From NCBI GenBank assembly GCA_002351705.1, contig DEHC01000079.1, positions 1-14,693 on the forward strand: a stretch of 14,693 nucleotides of DNA, read 5' to 3'. The notes beneath the pieces were generated by a model. The model searched no databases and was not told the DNA's origin. It saw only the letters and a program-made list of their open reading frames with translations. The first letter of the stretch is position 1, and each line of letters opens with the position of its first letter. The DNA is from Gammaproteobacteria bacterium UBA2810. GTDB taxonomy: Bacteria; Pseudomonadota; Gammaproteobacteria; Enterobacterales; Succinivibrionaceae. This document shows, piece by piece, positions 14,447 through 14,693 of this stretch. The translations under genes were made by a program, and so were the position numbers.

Positions 14447-14468
14447 CATGGTGACACAGATCACAGAA
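14447..14468 (-). promoter_or_regulatory. CRP-like binding site upstream of ndh
   Basis: On the minus strand the core TGTGA-N6-TCACC matches the CRP consensus TGTGA-N6-TCACA at 9 of 10 positions, and the left half extends to TGTGATCT. Its centre is about 79 bases before the ndh ATG. If CRP activates at -41.5 or -61.5, transcription would start near 14416 or 14396, but no strong -10 box is seen there. Single sites of this quality can occur by chance. Confidence 0.45.
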
Positions 14469-14637
14469 ACTTCCGGAGATCAGCATATATCACGCCAGCT
14501 GCCAGCCATTTCCCCGGGGCAGGCAGCTGCAGGCCGCAGGGCAGACTGCAGGCGGCGCCGAGGCAGAAGCGCCCATCGGCAGCTGATTCTGACAGCGTGT
14601 TCCCCCGATGGGACAGCGATGCTCAATGAGACATTCC

Positions 14638-14693
14638 GGTGCACAATGCAATTATACAGGCACAGTGCAATATAAAGAACTGCATAATGCACC
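14638..14693. promoter_or_regulatory. Cluster of three TGCA-type palindromes overlapping a candidate promoter
   Basis: Three related elements recur about every 20 bases: GCACAATGCAAT (14641), GCACAGTGCAAT (14660) and GCATAATGCACC (14682). The first two match at 11 of 12 positions; GCACAGTGC and TGCATAATGCA are perfect odd-length palindromes. Between them, on the minus strand, lies TATAAT (14656-14651) with TTCTTT 17 bases upstream (14679-14674; weak -35). Two-helical-turn spacing suits cooperative binding of a dimeric regulator. The leader to ndh would be about 265 bases. Confidence 0.45.

Larger units (their letters stand above)
14379..14693. other. Non-coding region upstream of ndh
   Basis: This stretch of about 315 bases reaches the window edge with no convincing gene. 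Short open frames on both strands have no recognisable protein features. It holds the CRP-like site (14447-14468), an 8-bp stem CCCATCGG (14572-14579) / CCGATGGG (14605-14612) with a smaller GCTG/CAGC pair in its loop, and the palindrome cluster plus a TATAAT box at 14638-14693. It is probably the regulatory region of ndh, perhaps shared with a divergent gene beyond the edge. Confidence 0.55.

Noticed and set aside
14480..14692. A 70-codon minus-strand frame upstream of ndh
   Set aside because: It is Cys/Arg/Ala-rich with no family resemblance or good ribosome site, and it runs through the palindrome cluster.
1..14693. tRNA, rRNA, CRISPR, insertion sequence or prophage signatures
   Set aside because: No cloverleaf-type sequence, regularly spaced repeats of CRISPR length, transposase-like frame or phage structural gene was seen; the DUF2786 gene alone is not evidence of a prophage.

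Overview
The window is a GC-rich, gene-dense bacterial chromosome segment with 12 protein-coding genes and no sign of RNA genes, insertion sequences, CRISPR or integrated phage. Gene content and order point to a gammaproteobacterium. The block rluD-pgeF-clpB has the same order as in Escherichia coli. YciB, YciI, GalU, YciO and the PHP-domain RNase (YciV) all have E. coli counterparts that lie near one another on that chromosome. High GC and a type II NADH dehydrogenase that looks more like Bacteroidetes or cyanobacterial enzymes than E. coli Ndh would fit a Succinivibrionaceae/Aeromonadales-like anaerobe, but that placement is only an inference.

Layout, left to right. (1) Bases 1-648 (+): 3' part of a DUF554 membrane protein. 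(2) Bases 678-4570 (-): a compact three-gene unit, DUF2786 protein, then a LolA-like periplasmic protein, then an MMPL/RND-type exporter, with overlapping gene ends and a palindrome at its putative promoter. (3) Bases 4737-4764: strong intrinsic terminator. (4) Bases 4803-9287 (-): rluD-pgeF-clpB, with a candidate heat-shock (sigma32) promoter just before clpB. (5) Bases 9390-11341 (+): yciB-yciI-galU, driven by a promoter whose spacer is a perfect 14-bp palindrome. (6) Bases 11355-12861 (-): PHP-domain RNase and yciO, overlapping and convergent with galU. (7) Bases 13002-14378 (-): type II NADH dehydrogenase. Its roughly 315-bp upstream region carries a CRP-like site, a stem-loop and three short palindromes at the right edge.

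Functionally this is mostly housekeeping: protein disaggregation, 23S rRNA pseudouridylation, cell-wall precursor proofreading, nucleotide-sugar synthesis, RNA processing and respiration. The least ordinary part is the DUF2786/LolA-like/exporter unit. LolA-like and MMPL pairs usually sit in aryl polyene or related lipid-export clusters, but here no biosynthetic enzymes are visible on either side. I did not find a clearly new multi-gene system. The best leads are this orphan export unit and several uncharacterised palindromic operator candidates.
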